A DNA stretch of 64,000 nt, from contig NZ_JANUQM010000012.1 of NCBI RefSeq assembly GCF_030386795.1, positions 62,001 to 126,000 of the forward strand. Direction: 5' to 3'. Below the pieces are notes generated by a model, which did not search any database, was not told the DNA's origin, and saw only the letters and a list, made by a program, of their open reading frames with translations. Origin of the DNA: Streptomyces sp. S.PNR 29. GTDB lineage: Bacteria > Actinomycetota > Actinomycetes > Streptomycetales > Streptomycetaceae. Positions 57,337 through 64,000 of the stretch are shown piece by piece. Numbering within the stretch: the first letter of the stretch is position 1; the number at the start of each line of letters is the position of its first letter. A program made the position numbers and the translations under genes.

Positions 57337-58632
57337 ATGGCGGAGGCGGCGGAGCTGCTGGACCCGGCAGAGCGGCTCGACGCGGCAGCGCTACGGGCGC
57401 TGCAACTGGAGCGGCTGCGGGCGTCGCTGCGGCACGCGTACGAGAACGTGCCGTTCTACCGGGAGTCGTTCGACAAGGCGGGTGTCCGTCCGGAGGACTG
57501 CCGTACGCTCGCCGACCTGGCCCGCTTTCCCTTCACCACGAAGGCGGACCTGCGGGAGAACTACCCGTACGGGATGTTCGCCGTACCCCAGGAGCGTGTC
57601 CGCCGTATCCACGCGTCCAGTGGGACCACCGGCCGCCCCACGGTCGTCGGCTACACCGACGCCGACCTGTCCATGTGGGCGGACATGGTGGCCCGGTCGA
57701 TCCGGGCCGCGGGTGGCAGGCCCGGGGACACGGTCCATGTGGCGTACGGCTACGGGCTGTTCACCGGCGGGCTGGGCGCCCACTACGGCGCCGAGCGGCT
57801 GGGCTGCACGGTCGTCCCCGCCTCCGGCGGCATGACGGCCCGGCAGGTGCAGCTGATCCAGGACCTGAAGCCCGGGATCATCATGGTCACCCCTTCCTAC
57901 ATGCTCACGCTGCTCGACGAGTTCGAGCGGCAGGGCGTCGATCCGCGCGGCACCTCTGTGCGCGTGGGTGTCTTCGGCGCCGAGCCCTGGACCGAGGAGA
58001 TGCGGCGCGAGATCGAGGAGCGGTTCGCGATCGACGCGGTCGACATATACGGGCTGTCGGAGGTGATCGGCCCGGGCGTCGCGCAGGAGTGCGTGGAGAC
58101 CAAGGACGGGCTGCACATCTGGGAGGACCACTTCTTCCCCGAGGTCGTCGACCCGGTCACCGGTGAGGTGCTCCCGGAGGGCGAGCAGGGCGAGTTGGTC
58201 TTCACCTCGCTGACCAAGGAGGCGATGCCGGTCGTCCGGTACCGCACACGGGACCTGACGCGTCTGCTGCCGGGGACGGCGCGTGTGTTCCGGCGGATGG
58301 AGAAGGTGACCGGCCGCAGCGACGACATGGTGATCCTGCGCGGGGTGAACCTCTTCCCCACCCAGATCGAGGAGATCGTGCTCCGCACGCCGGGCGTGGC
58401 GCCCCACTTCCAGCTCCGGCTCACCCGTGAGGGCCGTCTCGACGCCCTGACCGTGCGAGCGGAGGCCCGGCCCGACGCGGACCCCGGGACCCGGGAGGCC
58501 GCAGCGCGGGCCATCGCGACGGCCGTGAAGGACGGCATCGGTGTGTCGGTCGGCGTGGAGATCGTCGACCCGGAGTCGCTGGAGCGGTCGGTGGGAAAGA
58601 TCCGGCGGATCGTGGACCTGCAGCCGCGCTAG
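57337..58632 (+). CDS. paaK: phenylacetate-CoA ligase
   Basis: A 431-residue AMP-forming ligase of the PaaK group, which converts phenylacetate (or a related aryl acid) to its CoA ester. The short length and the N-terminal RLRASLRHAYENVPFYRESFDKAGVRPEDC are diagnostic. The ATP loop is HASSGTTGRPTVVGYT, with YGLSEVIGPGVAQEC and the C-terminal ILRGVNLFPTQIEEI. No other paa gene lies in the window, so the downstream ring-epoxidation genes must be elsewhere. An upstream palindrome suits PaaR-type repression. Confidence 0.93.
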   Translation: MAEAAELLDPAERLDAAALRALQLERLRASLRHAYENVPFYRESFDKAGVRPEDCRTLADLARFPFTTKADLRENYPYGMFAVPQERVRRIHASSGTTGRPTVVGYTDADLSMWADMVARSIRAAGGRPGDTVHVAYGYGLFTGGLGAHYGAERLGCTVVPASGGMTARQVQLIQDLKPGIIMVTPSYMLTLLDEFERQGVDPRGTSVRVGVFGAEPWTEEMRREIEERFAIDAVDIYGLSEVIGPGVAQECVETKDGLHIWEDHFFPEVVDPVTGEVLPEGEQGELVFTSLTKEAMPVVRYRTRDLTRLLPGTARVFRRMEKVTGRSDDMVILRGVNLFPTQIEEIVLRTPGVAPHFQLRLTREGRLDALTVRAEARPDADPGTREAAARAIATAVKDGIGVSVGVEIVDPESLERSVGKIRRIVDLQPR

Positions 58633-58829
58633 CCATGGCCTGGCGGCGGATCAGCCTGCCGTGGCCGTGCAGGAGGAGTGCGGCGGTCGCCGCTCAGGCG
58701 CCGCACCACGAGGGTGAGGCGATCGCCGCGGCCGCGAGCACCCACGCGACGGAGGTGGGGCCCCCTGCTCGAAGGGCTTGGGAGAGCGTGCCGGGCGTCG
58801 CGGGGCAGGCGGGACTGTGCGGACACGCC

Positions 58830-60329
58830 CTACCGGCCGGCGTAGTGCTCCCTCAGTTCCCGTTTCAGGATCTTCCCGCTGGCGTTGCGCGGGAGCTCGT
58901 CCACGAACACCACACGCTTCGGCGCCTTGAAGGGGGAGAGCTTCTCGCGGGCATGGGCGATCAGTTCGTCCTCGGTGACCTCACCGCGCGGGACGACGAC
59001 CGCCGTGACGGCCTCGATCCAGCGCTCGTCGGGGAGACCGACCACAGCGACCTCGGCGACGGCCTCGTGGGTGTACAGCGCGTCCTCGACCTGGCGTGAG
59101 GCGACCAGGACGCCACCGGAGTTGATGACGTCCTTCACCCGGTCGACGATGGTGAAGTAACCGTGCGCGTCCCGCACGGCGAGGTCGCCGGAGTGGAACC
59201 AGCCGTCGCGGAACGCCTCGGCCGTCTCCTCCGGCTTGTCCCAGTAGCCCTCGCACAACTGCGGGGAACGGTAGACGATCTCGCCGGGCGTGCCGTCGGG
59301 AACGTCCTTGCCGTCCTCGTCGACCACGCGCGCGTCCACGAAGAGGACGGTGCGTCCGCAGGAGTCCATCCGCCCCTTGTGCTCGTCGGGGCCGAGCACG
59401 GTGGCCAGGGGGCCGATCTCGCTCTGCCCGAAGCAGTTGTAGAAGGCGAGCTTCGGGAGCCGCTCGCGCAGCCGCTCCAGTACCGGCACCGGCATGATCG
59501 ACGCCCCGTAGTAGGCCTTGCGCAGACCTCCGAGGTCCCGGGTGGGGAAGTCAGGGCGGTTGGACAGGCCGATCCACACGGTGGGCGGCGCGAAGAGGCT
59601 GTCCACGCGGCCCGCCTCGATCAGGTCGAAGAGCCGGTCGCCGTCGGGCGCGTCGAGGATGATGTTCGTCGCGCCGACGGCGAGGTACGGCATCAGGAAC
59701 ACGTGCATCTGCGCCGAGTGGTACAGCGGCAGCGCGTGCACGGGCCGGTCGCCCGCGCTGAGGTCCAGGGCCGTGATGGCGCTCAGGTACTCGTGCACGA
59801 GCGACCGGTGGGTCATCATCGCGCCTTTGGGCAGGGCGGTCGTCCCCGAGGTGTACAGCAACTGCACGAGCTCGTCACCGCGCGGCTCCGCCCCGTCGTA
59901 CGCGGGAGCCGTGGCCAGCTGCGCGAGCAGGGAGCCCTCGGCGTCGCGCAGCGGCAACGACCGTACGACGTCCGGAAGTCGCCCGGCGAGGTCCGGGTCG
60001 GCGAGGACGAGTGCGCTGCCGGACTGGCCGACGATGTACGCGAGGTCGTCGCCGGTCAGGTTCTGGTTGACCGGCACGTGCACCAGCCCCGCGCGGGCGC
60101 AGGCGAGGAAGGCGATGAGGTAGGCGTCGGAGTTGTGGCCGTAGGCACCGACGCGGTCGCCGGGGTTGAGCCCCTGGCCGAGCAGGACGCTCGCCGCGCG
60201 GGAGACGGCGCTGTCGAGTTCCTCGTACGTCCAGGAGCGGTCGCCGTATTCCACCGCGACGCGCGCCGGGGTGCGTCGGGCGCTGCGCCGCAGCACCCCG
60301 TCGACCGTGCTGCTGTGTCCGGGCGTCAT
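58830..60329 (-). CDS. acyl/aryl-CoA ligase
   Basis: A 499-residue AMP-forming ligase. The P-loop is LLYTSGTTALPKGAMMTHRSL, A5 is NCFGQSEIGPLATVL, A7 is HSGDLAVRDAHGYF and the catalytic Lys is in RNASGKILKRELREHY. It is of the fatty-acid/long-chain or FadK-like type. The ATG MTPGHSST gives the usual length; an earlier ATG-like codon exists upstream. It lies convergent with paaK across a 197-base gene-free gap and 52 bases downstream of the tautomerase gene on the same strand. Confidence 0.9.
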   Translation of the reverse strand: MTPGHSSTVDGVLRRSARRTPARVAVEYGDRSWTYEELDSAVSRAASVLLGQGLNPGDRVGAYGHNSDAYLIAFLACARAGLVHVPVNQNLTGDDLAYIVGQSGSALVLADPDLAGRLPDVVRSLPLRDAEGSLLAQLATAPAYDGAEPRGDELVQLLYTSGTTALPKGAMMTHRSLVHEYLSAITALDLSAGDRPVHALPLYHSAQMHVFLMPYLAVGATNIILDAPDGDRLFDLIEAGRVDSLFAPPTVWIGLSNRPDFPTRDLGGLRKAYYGASIMPVPVLERLRERLPKLAFYNCFGQSEIGPLATVLGPDEHKGRMDSCGRTVLFVDARVVDEDGKDVPDGTPGEIVYRSPQLCEGYWDKPEETAEAFRDGWFHSGDLAVRDAHGYFTIVDRVKDVINSGGVLVASRQVEDALYTHEAVAEVAVVGLPDERWIEAVTAVVVPRGEVTEDELIAHAREKLSPFKAPKRVVFVDELPRNASGKILKRELREHYAGR

Positions 60330-60381
60330 GACAGACGATCCTCGGTTGACCACCGGGGCAGGTCAAGACGCCGCGTCGACG

Positions 60382-60765
60382 TCAGGCCACCGTGCCGCCC
60401 ACTCCGGTGCGGCCGTCCGGGACTCCGGCGACGGTCACGATGGTCTGCCGGCGGACGTCCTCGCCGAGGACGCCGGCCACGGCGTCGGTCGTGGCGGCCA
60501 CCAGCCGGGCGGGGGCGTCCGGCACCTCGGGAAGGTGGTAGGCGGCCTCGCGCATGCTGAGGGTGACGAGCGGGGCGTCCTGGTCGGTCGATACGCCGCC
60601 GACGCCCCGGCGGTGCTGCGGGATGCCGATCAGGTCGACGCCGACCAGGCGGCGGAACTCCTCGCCGTAGACGGTGCCGACCGCGTCGGCCAGGGCGCTG
60701 ATCAGTTTCGGTTCGACCCTTCCGTCGAGGGCTTCTTCGCGGATGTGGACGGTGTAGTGCGGCAT
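60382..60765 (-). CDS. tautomerase-superfamily protein
   Basis: A 127-residue protein of the 4-oxalocrotonate tautomerase superfamily. The mature N-terminus would be Pro (M-P-HYTVHI), the catalytic base of the family. The two-unit length (roughly twice 62) suggests a fused cis-3-chloroacrylic-acid-dehalogenase- or MSAD-like monomer. It is divergent from the MarR regulator and upstream of an acyl-CoA ligase. By context it may tautomerise a ring-cleavage product. Confidence 0.8.
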   Translation of the reverse strand: MPHYTVHIREEALDGRVEPKLISALADAVGTVYGEEFRRLVGVDLIGIPQHRRGVGGVSTDQDAPLVTLSMREAAYHLPEVPDAPARLVAATTDAVAGVLGEDVRRQTIVTVAGVPDGRTGVGGTVA

Positions 60766-60828
60766 GGCGGTATCTCCGTTCGCGCCGGTGCGTACCATGG
60801 CGGACAGTTCTGAAGACAAGCAAAGCAT

Positions 60829-60842
60829 CTTTGAGATCAAAG
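60829..60842. promoter_or_regulatory. MarR-type operator CTTTGA-N2-TCAAAG
   Basis: A perfect 6-base inverted repeat ending 9 bases upstream of the MarR ATG, in the divergent region with the tautomerase gene. It probably binds the MarR protein, giving autoregulation and control of the tautomerase-ligase genes. Confidence 0.65.
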
Positions 60843-60851
60843 GTAAATGGC

Positions 60852-61310
60852 ATGAGTGAACCCGGTGGCGTCGACGACACGGTCCGGTCCCTGCTGCTGC
60901 TCATGCCGCGGCTGGTGGGCCGGGCGAAGAAGATCCCCGTGCCCGAGGCCCTGCGGTCCTTCCGGCTCGCGCCGCGCCATCTCTCCCTGCTGGCCTGCCT
61001 GCTGTTCGACGGTCCGATGACCGTGAACGAACTGGCCGCCCGCCTGGAGGTGGCACCCACGACGGTGAGCCTGCTGATCGGCGACCTGAGCCGTAAGGGC
61101 ATCCTGGAGCGGCGGGAGGACGAGGCGGACCGGCGCCGCCGGATCATCGCCATCGCGCCGGCCCACGAGCCTGCGATCAGCAGCTGGCTGGCCCCGGGCG
61201 CGGCCGCGTGGCGTAAGGCGCTGACTCCCCTGACGCCGGATCAGCGCCGGGTGTTCGTGGATACCCTGCTCGCCTACGAGGCGGCTGTCACCGGCGAGGA
61301 GCGCGACTGA
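60852..61310 (+). CDS. MarR-family transcriptional regulator
   Basis: A 152-residue regulator. The winged helix-turn-helix covers about residues 48-110 (LAPRHLSLLACLLFDGPMTVNELAARLEVAPTTVSLLIGDLSRKGILERREDEADRRRRIIAIA), with the DxRxxR wing. Dimerisation helices flank it. It probably senses an aromatic acid or CoA ester of the neighbouring pathway. The ATG follows almost directly after the operator, so a short or leaderless mRNA is likely. Confidence 0.9.
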   Translation: MSEPGGVDDTVRSLLLLMPRLVGRAKKIPVPEALRSFRLAPRHLSLLACLLFDGPMTVNELAARLEVAPTTVSLLIGDLSRKGILERREDEADRRRRIIAIAPAHEPAISSWLAPGAAAWRKALTPLTPDQRRVFVDTLLAYEAAVTGEERD

Positions 61311-61312
61311 GC

Positions 61313-61334
61313 GCGCCGGTCTCCGCACCGGCGC
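61313..61334. terminator. bidirectional hairpin after MarR gene
   Basis: Perfect 8-base stem GCGCCGGT/ACCGGCGC with a 6-base loop, between the convergent MarR and ligase genes. GTTCCG-N3-CGGAAC follows nearby. Confidence 0.6.
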
Positions 61335-61370
61335 CGGGACCGTTCCGGCACGGAACCGCCTGACGTACGG

Positions 61371-62915
61371 TCATACCGGCCGGGCGCGCCCCTCCCAGTA
61401 GGGATCCCGCAACCGCCGCTTGTAGAGCTTTCCGTTGGGGTCGCGCGGCAACTCGGCGACGAAGTCGACGCTCTTCGGCCGCTTGTACCCGGCGAGTCGC
61501 CGCGCGCAGTGATCGAGGATGTCGGCCGCCAGTGCGGGCCCGGGCACGTGGTCGGGGGCCGGTTCGACGACGGCCTTCACCTCCTCGCCCCAGTCGTCGT
61601 GCGGGATGCCGAAGGCGGCGGCGTCGGCGACGGCGGGGTGGGCGAGCAGGACGGCCTCGATCTCGGCGGGATAGATGTTGACCCCGCCCGAGATGATCAT
61701 GTCGATCTTGCGGTCGCGGAGGAAGAGATAGCCGTCCTCGTCGAGGTAGCCGAGGTCACCGACGGCGAAGAAGTCGCCGATGCGGTTCTTGCGGGTCTTG
61801 GCCTCGTCCTTGTGGTAGGAGAAGCCGCCGGTGCTCATCCTCATGTAGACGGTGCCGAGTTCACCGGGCGCGAGCCGGTTGCCGTCCTCGTCGAAAACGG
61901 CCAGTTCGCTGATGGGCCAGGCCTTGCCGACCGTTCCCGGCTTCTTCAGCCAGTCCTCGGCCGTGGCGAAGGCTCCGCCGCCCTCACTGGCCGCGTAGTA
62001 CTCCTCGACGCAGTGACCCCACCAGTCGATCATGGCGCGTTTCACATGGTCGGGGCAGGGGGCGGCGCCGTGGATGGCGTGCCGCATGGAGGAGACGTCG
62101 TAGCGCGCCCTCACCTCCTCGGGCAGGGCCAGCAGGCGATGGAACTGGGTCGGCACCATATGGGTGTGCGTGCACCGGTGGCGGTCGATGAGGCGGAGCA
62201 TCTCCTGCGGTGTCCACTTGTCCATCAGCACCAGGCGATGCCCTATGTGCAGGGACGCGCCCGCGAACTGGAGCACGGCCGTGTGGTAGAGCGGCGAGCA
62301 GACGAGGTGCACGTTGTCGTCGAAGGGCCTGATACCGAAGATGCCGAGGAAACCGCCCAGGTACGCCTCCTCGGGCAGCTTGCCGGGCAGCGGGCGGCGG
62401 ATACCGCGCGGGCGGCCGGTGGTACCCGAGGTGTAGTTCATGACCCAGCCGAGCGTGCGGTCCCCGGGCGCCGACTCCGGTCGGCCGTCGAGGAGCCGGG
62501 CGTACGGGCGGAAGCCCTCGACGGCACCGACGGCGTACCGGTGGGTGGCCGGGAGGCCGGCCTCGTCGGCGGCGTCCCTGGCAGGACCGCCGTACCGCTC
62601 GTGGGCGATGAGCACCTTCGCTCCCGAGTCGGAGACGATCCAGGCGATCTCGGGGCCGACCAGGTGGTGGTTGACGGGTACGAGGTAGAAGCCCGCCTGC
62701 GTGGCGGCCAGGTACGCGGTGAGGAACTCGACGCCGTTGGGCAGGACGACCGCGAAGGCGTCGCCGCGCTCCAGGCCCGCGGCGCGCAGTCCGTGGACGA
62801 GGCGGTTGGCGGCGGCGTGCAGGCGTCCGGCGGTCCACTCCTCGCCGTCGGGTGCGACCAGGACCTTGCGGCCGGGGTCCTGCGTGGCCTGGGCCCAGAA
62901 GCCGGGTGCGCTCAC
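61371..62915 (-). CDS. acyl-CoA synthetase, FadD4-like
   Basis: A 514-residue AMP-forming ligase. The P-loop is MNYTSGTTGRPRGIRRPL. YAASEGGGAFATAEDWLKKPGTVGKAWP, FAVGDLGYLDEDGYLF and MIISGGVNIYPAEIEAVLLAHPAVADAAAFG follow, and the catalytic Lys is in PRDPNGKLYKRRLRDPYW. The HLVCSPLYHTAVLQFAGASLHIGHRLVLMDKW stretch is typical of the actinobacterial FadD4 group. It starts at a GTG overlapping the stop of the nitronate monooxygenase-like gene, so the two are coupled. Confidence 0.88.
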   Translation of the reverse strand: MSAPGFWAQATQDPGRKVLVAPDGEEWTAGRLHAAANRLVHGLRAAGLERGDAFAVVLPNGVEFLTAYLAATQAGFYLVPVNHHLVGPEIAWIVSDSGAKVLIAHERYGGPARDAADEAGLPATHRYAVGAVEGFRPYARLLDGRPESAPGDRTLGWVMNYTSGTTGRPRGIRRPLPGKLPEEAYLGGFLGIFGIRPFDDNVHLVCSPLYHTAVLQFAGASLHIGHRLVLMDKWTPQEMLRLIDRHRCTHTHMVPTQFHRLLALPEEVRARYDVSSMRHAIHGAAPCPDHVKRAMIDWWGHCVEEYYAASEGGGAFATAEDWLKKPGTVGKAWPISELAVFDEDGNRLAPGELGTVYMRMSTGGFSYHKDEAKTRKNRIGDFFAVGDLGYLDEDGYLFLRDRKIDMIISGGVNIYPAEIEAVLLAHPAVADAAAFGIPHDDWGEEVKAVVEPAPDHVPGPALAADILDHCARRLAGYKRPKSVDFVAELPRDPNGKLYKRRLRDPYWEGRARPV

Positions 62916-64000
62916 GACTGGCCGCTCCTTCCGGCGATGCGGTTGATGCGGTCGACGGCCCGTTCGAAGCCGCGGGTGAGGTCGTCGAAGACGGCCTGGA
63001 CGCTGCGTTCGCCGGTCATGCGTCCGACGATCTGTCCGACGGGCGTGCCCAGCAGCGGTTCGACCTCGTACTTCTGGATGCGGGAGACCGCCTCCGCGAC
63101 GAGCAGCCCCTGCAGCGGCATGGGGAGGGTGCCGGGTCCGGCGGGGTCGTCCCAGGCGTCGGTCCACTCGGTGCGCAACTGGCGCGCGGGTTTGCCGGTC
63201 AGAGCGCGGGAGCGCACGGTGTCGCCGGAGCCGGCGGCGAGGAGCTTGCGGGTCAGGGCGGGTGAGTGGAGGTCGGCCTCGGTGGTGGTCAGCCAGATGG
63301 AGCCCAGCCAGACGCCCTGTGCGCCGAGCGCCAGAGCGGCGGCCACCTGCTGCCCGCTGCCGATGCCTCCGGCGGCCAGCACCGGCAGCGGGTCGACCGC
63401 CTCGACGACCTCGGGGGTGAGCACCATGGACGCGATCTCGCCGGTGTGGCCGCCCGCCTCGTAGCCCTGGGCCACGACGATGTCGATGCCGGCCTCTTGG
63501 TGTTTCCGCGCGTGCCGGGCGCTGCCCGCGAGTGCGGCGACCGGCACGTCCCTGTCGTGGGCGCGGGCCACGACGTCGGCGGGCGGGGAGCCGAGCGCGT
63601 TGGCGAGCAGCCGGATCGGATAGTCGAAGGCGACGTCGAGCTGGGTGCGCGCGACCTGTTCCATCCACCCGGTGATGCGCCAGCCGGACGCCTCTCCGTC
63701 GGCCAGTTCGGGCACCCCGTACTTGGCGAGGGTGTCCATGACGAACTGTCGGTGCCCCTCGGGGATCATCGCCTCGACGTCCGCCTCGGTGACGCCTTCG
63801 ACCTTCTTGGCGGGCATGACGACGTCCAGGCCGTACGGCCTTCCCCCGACGTGCGCCTCGATCCAGTCGAGGTCACGCTTCAGGTCGTCCGGGGCCGTGT
63901 AGCGCACCGCGCCGAGCACTCCGAAGCCGCCGGCCCGGCTGATGGCCGCGGCGACGGCGGGGAACGGCGTGAAGCCGAAGACGGCGTGCTCGACTCCCAG
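62912..64000 (-). CDS. nitronate monooxygenase (2-nitropropane dioxygenase family), 5' end outside window
   Basis: At least 362 residues of an FMN-dependent TIM-barrel enzyme. The visible start, HAVFGFTPFPAVAAAISRAGGFGVLGAVRYT, is the family beginning and runs to the window edge; the true start lies beyond. VAQGYEAGGHTGEIASMVLTPEVVEAVDPLPVLAAGGIGSGQQVAAALALGAQGVWLGSIWLTTTEA contains the catalytic His and FMN phosphate loop. It is coupled to the FadD4-like ligase. The family oxidises nitronates, but in CoA-catabolic operons it may act on other substrates. Confidence 0.9.
   Translation of the reverse strand: MGVEHAVFGFTPFPAVAAAISRAGGFGVLGAVRYTAPDDLKRDLDWIEAHVGGRPYGLDVVMPAKKVEGVTEADVEAMIPEGHRQFVMDTLAKYGVPELADGEASGWRITGWMEQVARTQLDVAFDYPIRLLANALGSPPADVVARAHDRDVPVAALAGSARHARKHQEAGIDIVVAQGYEAGGHTGEIASMVLTPEVVEAVDPLPVLAAGGIGSGQQVAAALALGAQGVWLGSIWLTTTEADLHSPALTRKLLAAGSGDTVRSRALTGKPARQLRTEWTDAWDDPAGPGTLPMPLQGLLVAEAVSRIQKYEVEPLLGTPVGQIVGRMTGERSVQAVFDDLTRGFERAVDRINRIAGRSGQS

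Noticed and set aside
58633..58829. Open frames in the gap between paaK and the next ligase
   Set aside because: Low-complexity Arg/Pro-rich translations with no ribosome site; treated as non-coding.
1..64000. tRNA, rRNA, CRISPR array, insertion sequence, integrase or attachment site
   Set aside because: I looked for cloverleaf ends, regular direct repeats with spacers, transposase motifs and flanking terminal repeats and saw none. A tRNAscan and IS search would be more sensitive.

Overview
The window is high-GC actinobacterial DNA, and its gene content points to Streptomyces: a MelC1/MelC2 tyrosinase operon, a long sortase-anchored chaplin, the clpP3-clpP4/popR protease locus, a streptophobe-family membrane protein, an NsdA/NsdB-type differentiation regulator, an SPW-repeat protein and a DUF397 protein. 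Dense coding on both strands, many ATGA/GTGA start-stop overlaps, and TTA (bldA-type) codons in only three of the genes fit this. I see no tRNA, rRNA, insertion sequence, phage module or CRISPR array. The accessory catabolic and regulatory content looks like a chromosome arm, which is inference.

Layout. 0-5 kb: an aldo/keto reductase divergent from a Tat-exported class II cholesterol oxidase, then a coupled MFS exporter-TetR operon behind a double palindromic operator. 5-12 kb: melC1-melC2, an SRPBCC protein with a sigma-B-like promoter, RNase HI, two VOC proteins, a zinc alcohol dehydrogenase, an SGNH lipoprotein and a phosphotransferase. 12-16.1 kb: stress and proteolysis locus with clpP3-clpP4, the regulator popR (C-terminal Ala-Ala), a SigB/SigL-type sigma factor and an RsbW-type ATPase. 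16.2-19.4 kb: a tiny membrane protein coupled to two PRC-barrel proteins, a streptophobe protein and a SnoaL-like protein. 19.5-33 kb: metabolic accessory genes (AKRs, LysR, adenosine deaminase, an ECF42 sigma factor coupled to a DGPF/YCII protein, an acyl-CoA dehydrogenase, an SPW protein, a three-gene GNAT-epimerase-kinase operon and a nucleoside deaminase). 33-46 kb: cell surface and development, with a chaplin, an exported tripeptidyl-peptidase-like hydrolase, asparagine synthetase, a baeRF protein, a PAS-PP2C phosphatase, an NsdA/NsdB regulator, a phosphotransferase and an exported amidase. 46-48.6 kb: small regulatory and stress genes (CGNR, USP, DUF397).

48.6-64 kb is a CoA-dependent catabolic block. 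A DUF35 protein and two thiolase-fold proteins are translationally coupled. A crotonase follows, divergent from a FadD19-like acyl-CoA synthetase. As I remember it, the order resembles the mycobacterial Rv3515c (fadD19)-Rv3516 (echA19)-Rv3521-Rv3522 (ltp4)-Rv3523 (ltp3) sterol side-chain region. A sulfatase-type membrane enzyme, an alpha/beta hydrolase, a PaaK-type phenylacetate-CoA ligase, two more acyl-CoA ligases, a tautomerase with a divergent MarR regulator, and a nitronate monooxygenase that runs off the window follow. Both thiolase-fold proteins lack the usual Cys and His, so a retro-aldolase-like or other non-thiolytic role is plausible.

Most worth following: the Cys-less thiolase pair with DUF35; the ClpP4 subunit without its catalytic His; the TTA codons in the PP2C phosphatase and phosphotransferase that flank the nsd-type regulator; the coupled mini-membrane/PRC-barrel operon; and a set of clean palindromic operators that can be assigned to local TetR, MarR, LysR and Xre-type regulators.
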